From: Zea mays
Taxonomy: Eukaryota > Streptophyta > Magnoliopsida > Poales > Poaceae
DNA: 64,000 bases
Assembly (NCBI RefSeq): GCF_902167145.1
Contig: NC_050099.1
Span: 9,562,434 to 9,626,433 of the forward strand
Reading direction: 5' to 3'
In this document: positions 60,570 to 64,000 of the stretch, piece after piece
How the letters are laid out: each line of letters begins with the position of its first letter
Position numbering within the stretch: position 1 is the stretch's first letter
The notes under the pieces: generated by a model
Database searches by the model: none
Told to the model about the DNA's origin: nothing
The model's input: the letters and a program-made list of their open reading frames with translations, nothing else
Program-made: the position numbers and the translations under genes

Positions 60570-62000
60570 CTAGCTCCCTTCTGGCTGCAAAGCTCGTTGT
60601 ATTGGTGGTGGCGGTGGAAGCTGTTGCCAGGAAGCTTGGGGTTGGCTTGCCGAAGCAACAGAGGCTGCAGGGTGATTGCCTACGTATTCTGGAATGTAAG
60701 GCGAATGGTACGAATCAGTATGCATGACCTGCTTCGGCTGATTCTGTTGTGCAGCAGCTTCTGCTAACTCCTTTTGCTTCTGGATGGTAATGTGACACAT
60801 CCTGGTGGTGTGGCCCTTACCTTCACCACAGAATAGGCAGTATATTTTTCTTGGTTGATCCCCAAATCTTCCCCCGAAGCCCCTGGCGCCCCTGCCCCTT
60901 GGCGCTGGCGGTCGGAAGGAGCTTTGCTGTTGCCCCGAAGCTTGCGAGGAGCAATATGGCCTTTGCTGTTGACTCACTTTGTCATCATTTTGAGTAGAAT
61001 TGTGAATTGACCTGACGTGCCTTGGGTAAAATCTTCCTCCGAAGCCCCTAGTCATTTCAGAGAACCTGAGAGCTTCCTCCCTTATTTGGCGAAAATCATT
61101 GTCAGCTCGAATGTACTCGTCCATCTTCTGGAGCAGCTTCTCCAGTGTTTGAGGAGGCTTCCTGGCAAAGTACTGAGCTGCAGGTCCTGGCCGAAGCCCC
61201 TTGATCATGGCCTCAATGACAATTTCATTGGGCACTGTTGGTGTCTGCGCTCTCAGACGTAGGAACCTTCGGACATATGCCTGAAGGTATTCTTCGTGAT
61301 CCTGGGTGCACTGGAATAAAGCTTGAGTAGTGACTGGCTTCGTCTGAAACCCTTGGAAGCTGGTTATCAGCATATCCTTCAACTTTTGCCATGAGGTTAT
61401 TGTCCCTGGCCTAAGGGAAGAGTACCAAGTCTGTGCAACGCTCCTGACAGCCATGACGAAGGACTTTGCCATGACCGTCGTGTTGCCACCGTACGAAGAT
61501 ATGGTTGCCTCATAGCTCATCAAGAATTGTTTCGGGTCTGAATGACCATCATACATGGGGAGCTGAGGCGGCTTGTAAGACTGTGGCCAAGGAACAGCCT
61601 GCAGTTCTGTTGACAAGGGAGAAGCATCATCAAAAGCAAAATTTCCGTGATGGAAATCTTCATACCAGTCATCCTCGTTGTAGAAACCCTCTTGATGAAG
61701 CTCTCTGCGCGGGGGTCTTTGATTCTGGTCATCTTGAGCGAGATGTCGAAGCTCTTCAGAGGCTTCATCTATCTGCTTTTGAAGATCAGCTAGACGAGCC
61801 ATCTTCTCCTTCTTCCGTTGAACCTGTTGATGGAGCATCTCTATTTTTTGTATTTCTTGGTCCAAGTCGTCTTCCGGAGGCATTGGGCTGATGGCCTTTC
61901 TCTTCTGGCTTCGGGCCTCCCTAAGAGAGATGACATCCTGATTGGGGTCCAGCGGCTGCAGAGTAGCAGCCCCTGTCGTTGAAGCTTTTTTCGGCGGCAT
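60570..62000 (-). CDS. Gag-like protein of the gag-only element (476 aa, open)
   Basis: Role by family: structural protein that packages element RNA into cytoplasmic particles. It starts MPPKKASTTGAATLQPLDPN, 73 bp from the primer site. Next come an acidic, coiled-coil-like stretch (EIQKIEMLHQQVQRKKEKMA), the retrotransposon gag core at about residues 170-290 (SVAQTWYSSLRPGTITSWQK, YVRRFLRLRAQ), an Arg/Gly-rich part, and a knuckle CLFCGEGKGHTTRMC whose spacing is CX2CX5HX4C instead of the usual CX2CX4HX4C. A TAG at 60570 removes about 30 residues present in copy 1. The frame is otherwise intact. Confidence 0.88.
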   Translation of the reverse strand: MPPKKASTTGAATLQPLDPNQDVISLREARSQKRKAISPMPPEDDLDQEIQKIEMLHQQVQRKKEKMARLADLQKQIDEASEELRHLAQDDQNQRPPRRELHQEGFYNEDDWYEDFHHGNFAFDDASPLSTELQAVPWPQSYKPPQLPMYDGHSDPKQFLMSYEATISSYGGNTTVMAKSFVMAVRSVAQTWYSSLRPGTITSWQKLKDMLITSFQGFQTKPVTTQALFQCTQDHEEYLQAYVRRFLRLRAQTPTVPNEIVIEAMIKGLRPGPAAQYFARKPPQTLEKLLQKMDEYIRADNDFRQIREEALRFSEMTRGFGGRFYPRHVRSIHNSTQNDDKVSQQQRPYCSSQASGQQQSSFRPPAPRGRGARGFGGRFGDQPRKIYCLFCGEGKGHTTRMCHITIQKQKELAEAAAQQNQPKQVMHTDSYHSPYIPEYVGNHPAASVASASQPQASWQQLPPPPPIQRALQPEGS

Positions 62001-62060
62001 GACGAAGGTGACGCTTGCCGAAGGTTTTCAAAACCCAAAAAATGGAAGTGAGTTGACTGG

Positions 62061-62073
62061 AGGTGGGCGCCAA
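62061..62073 (-). other. Primer binding site of gag-only element copy 2
   Basis: The minus strand reads TTGGCGCCCACCT directly next to the LTR end at 62074. Confidence 0.8.
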
Positions 62074-62753
62074 TGTTGGGTACTTGTTCTCAAATGCTAT
62101 GAATCAAGAACAAGACAACATGAAAATGTTAAATGTCGAACTCCTTCGCCCTTGGAAACGTTATACCCCTTCGGGTATAACGAATTTCGGACGAAGGTTA
62201 CAGAAGAAAGGACCTTCGTTAAGTTGACAAATGATTATAACAGAGCAGCTAAATAAAATGTGGAAGTAATAATACCAGTATAATCATTGATGTATTTCCA
62301 TTATTAAATTTATAAAAATGAAATACAAATGTACCTTCAGATTGATGAAGAGTAAAGGTACAAAGGTGATGCGAAAAAGGGTATGCCAAGTCCGCGTGAA
62401 CAGTACGGGAGTACTATTCACCTATTTATAGACTCGGGTCGCAGCCCGTGTAAAATTACATAGATGCCCTTTACATTTATCAATAACTACAGTAATTCTT
62501 TGAGGTCCAATTTGGCTTTTCATTTTTAAGTCGGTTCTTCTTTTCTGTTGTTGTGCCGAAGCCTTTCGGCACATAGCTTCGTGATCGCCTTATCCTTCGT
62601 CTTGACCGTTTTTCATTCCAGTCAAGCTTCGTCTTAACCACGCTCTTGTATATTCGCAACCTGACTCCGAAGGTGCCTATTCACATATTACACTTGGAAA
62701 ATATTATCAAATTATGTTTCTTGAGGACCTTCGGGAGCCGAAGCCCCCCAACA
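62074..62753 (-). repeat. 5' LTR of gag-only element copy 2
   Basis: 680 bp; lacks one 15 bp unit (GAAGGTGCCTGTTCC) that the partner LTR carries in duplicate. Confidence 0.95.
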
Positions 62754-64000
62754 CTAGGCATGATCTGGAGTGTAGCCATCTGCTAGCGGGCATAAAACTT
62801 AGTACAAATATTTCACAAACATTTGCCAACAATCAACAAATCGCTCCTACAATTGAAACCAAGACCTGGTGGTAAGCATCCCACCCTGAACCACATGCCA
62901 TACAGCAGCAGCGCTGTTTGTTAATTTTGTATCTTTAAAATTATAACAGTGGTGATATCAAAAAAATAATCTAGGAGTATCTACACAAAATACCCTATAA
63001 CTTTGGTATTCAATGGATAATTAAATTCTGCCATCTATAAGTTCTAAAACATCTAACAAGATAACTGACCGAATCTGTTTCAGACAGCAGTGTAGTTAAC
63101 TTCAAAATTCGATATATCACAAACCACTCAACCAAAAATCATGAAATTCTACTGGCAGTAAGAACTTTTATCCCTCTACAAAAGTCTCCAGAGTTGGAAG
63201 AGCCAATTCGGCAATTTAACGGATGAAACCTACCAGTGAACAGACCCGCTCATTTTTGTCACGCAAACAGGAACAGCCACATTAAAACAAACATAACTGG
63301 AGTTTCATAATACATATGAATGCACTTTTTAACAATCTGAAAATAATATGAAATTATCTACAACTTTTCATACAAACCCAAGGTTGAATTCTATTGATAA
63401 AATTACCTAAATCTTAATAGAACAGATTCTGCACAGAATTATGAGACTGAAAAACTGCTATAATAAAACTGCAATAACTTTCTGATCTTATGTCCGATTA
63501 AGGTGTTCTTCGCGGCCACGGAAAGATCTGCAAATTATCTACGACTAATATATAGACTTTTCATTTTTTTTGAGGCCACTAAGACCACGGAAAACGGGTA
63601 TGAACAGAAACTGTCGAATCTGCCATTCCGCAGAAAACTAAATTCGAGATCAAAACCTAACTCCACATCTAATCCAACCGCTAATCCTTTAATCTCCGTG
63701 ATCCACAACCTCCAAAAGCACATAATTACTGGGAGGAACAAGGATTTCATCCATACCTAGGGTTTTCCCCAAGAAAATCTTCAAGAAGAGATGGGGAAAA
63801 ACATCTCCTTGATCCTCTCTTCCTCTTCAATTCAACGTGCTCCTCCTCTTCTCGATCCTTGCTGCGTGGGGGGAATCTAGAGGGAGGAGGGAGACATGGA
63901 GAGGGTAGGGGGCGGCTGCCATTGGGGAGGATAGCAAGAGAGGGAGGGGCGGCTGCAACCCAATTGGGGAGAAGGAGAGGGGGGCGGCTAGGGTTTTGGA

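Larger units (their letters stand above)
55405..62753 (-). mobile_element. Non-autonomous gag-only LTR retrotransposon, copy 2
   Basis: Same architecture as copy 1: LTRs 55405-56099 and 62074-62753, primer site 62061-62073, gag 62000-60570 on the minus strand, 64 bp repeats, antisense three-exon gene on the plus strand. The target duplication CTAGG is at 55400-55404 and 62754-62758. By eye the LTRs differ at about 15 positions plus one 15 bp indel, so it seems somewhat older than copy 1. No protease, RT or integrase. Confidence 0.95.
54177..64000 (-). mobile_element. LTR of the LARD-like family, interrupted and running off the window
   Basis: It starts TGTAACACCCCGAGGTCC directly inside pseudogene 4. 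54177-55404 and 62759-64000 are continuous when the gag-only element and its duplicated CTAGG are removed. Compared with the 2680 bp solo LTR, about 200 bp remain beyond the window, so whether this is a solo LTR or part of a full element cannot be seen. An 8 bp inverted pair CATCGTAC/GTACGATG lies at 54918-54948. Confidence 0.88.

Overview
The window looks like grass nuclear DNA, most likely maize or another Zea. The reasons are nested LTR retrotransposons making up most of the sequence, grass-type long-LTR Ty3 elements with chromodomains, plant initiator-Met tRNA primer sites, GT-AG introns, and a cluster of plant pectin methylesterase (PME, pectinesterase) sequences. I see no rRNA or tRNA gene, no CRISPR array and no prokaryotic operon. 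The PME copies lack an inhibitor pro-region and have a signal peptide and one short intron. This is the kind of PME reported at the maize gametophyte-factor loci (Ga1/Tcb1 type, pollen-silk incompatibility). I infer that this is a Ga1-like PME array in a haplotype where every copy in view is broken. The chromosomal location cannot be proved from the sequence.

Layout. 1-801: end of an LTR with a palindrome-rich promoter region. 802-1968: C-terminal fragment of a divergent PME plus flank. 1969-5286: a 3.3 kb solo LTR. 5292-6328: copia-type LTR remnant. 6360-29229: a 22.9 kb Ty3/chromovirus on the minus strand with 4.67 kb LTRs, inserted in a (TA)n tract. Nested inside it, at 14160-21520, is a 7.4 kb non-autonomous gag-only LTR element. 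29230-36065: host sequence resumes, with a degraded gene fragment and two tandem PME pseudogenes (31436-32728 and 34236-35518). 36066-36830: a divergent PME fragment. 37399-44319: a LARD-like element whose LTRs are longer than its interior. 44320-49802: second copy of the flank, copia LTR, microsatellite, gene fragment and a deleted PME pseudogene (47846-48504). 50215-52894: a solo LTR of the LARD family in the 5' leader of a fourth PME pseudogene (52985-54176), whose 3' end is cut by another LTR of the same family (54177 to window end). That LTR is itself interrupted by a second, nearly identical gag-only element (55405-62753).

Under the transposons lies a tandem segmental duplication. Copy I is 802-36065 without its insertions; copy II is 36566-54176 without its insertions; the period is about 9.6 kb. 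Each copy holds two PME genes arranged as tandem units of about 2.4-2.8 kb. The paralogous copy supplies an empty site for most insertions, so the order of events can be read directly.

The most unusual element is the gag-only retrotransposon, present twice. Gag lies on the minus strand. On the opposite strand there is a TATA-driven three-exon gene of about 984 codons with a gypsy-type Transposase_28-like region, nuclear-localisation-like motifs and a coiled coil. Its exon lengths and splice phases are the same in both copies, although each copy carries different inactivating mutations.
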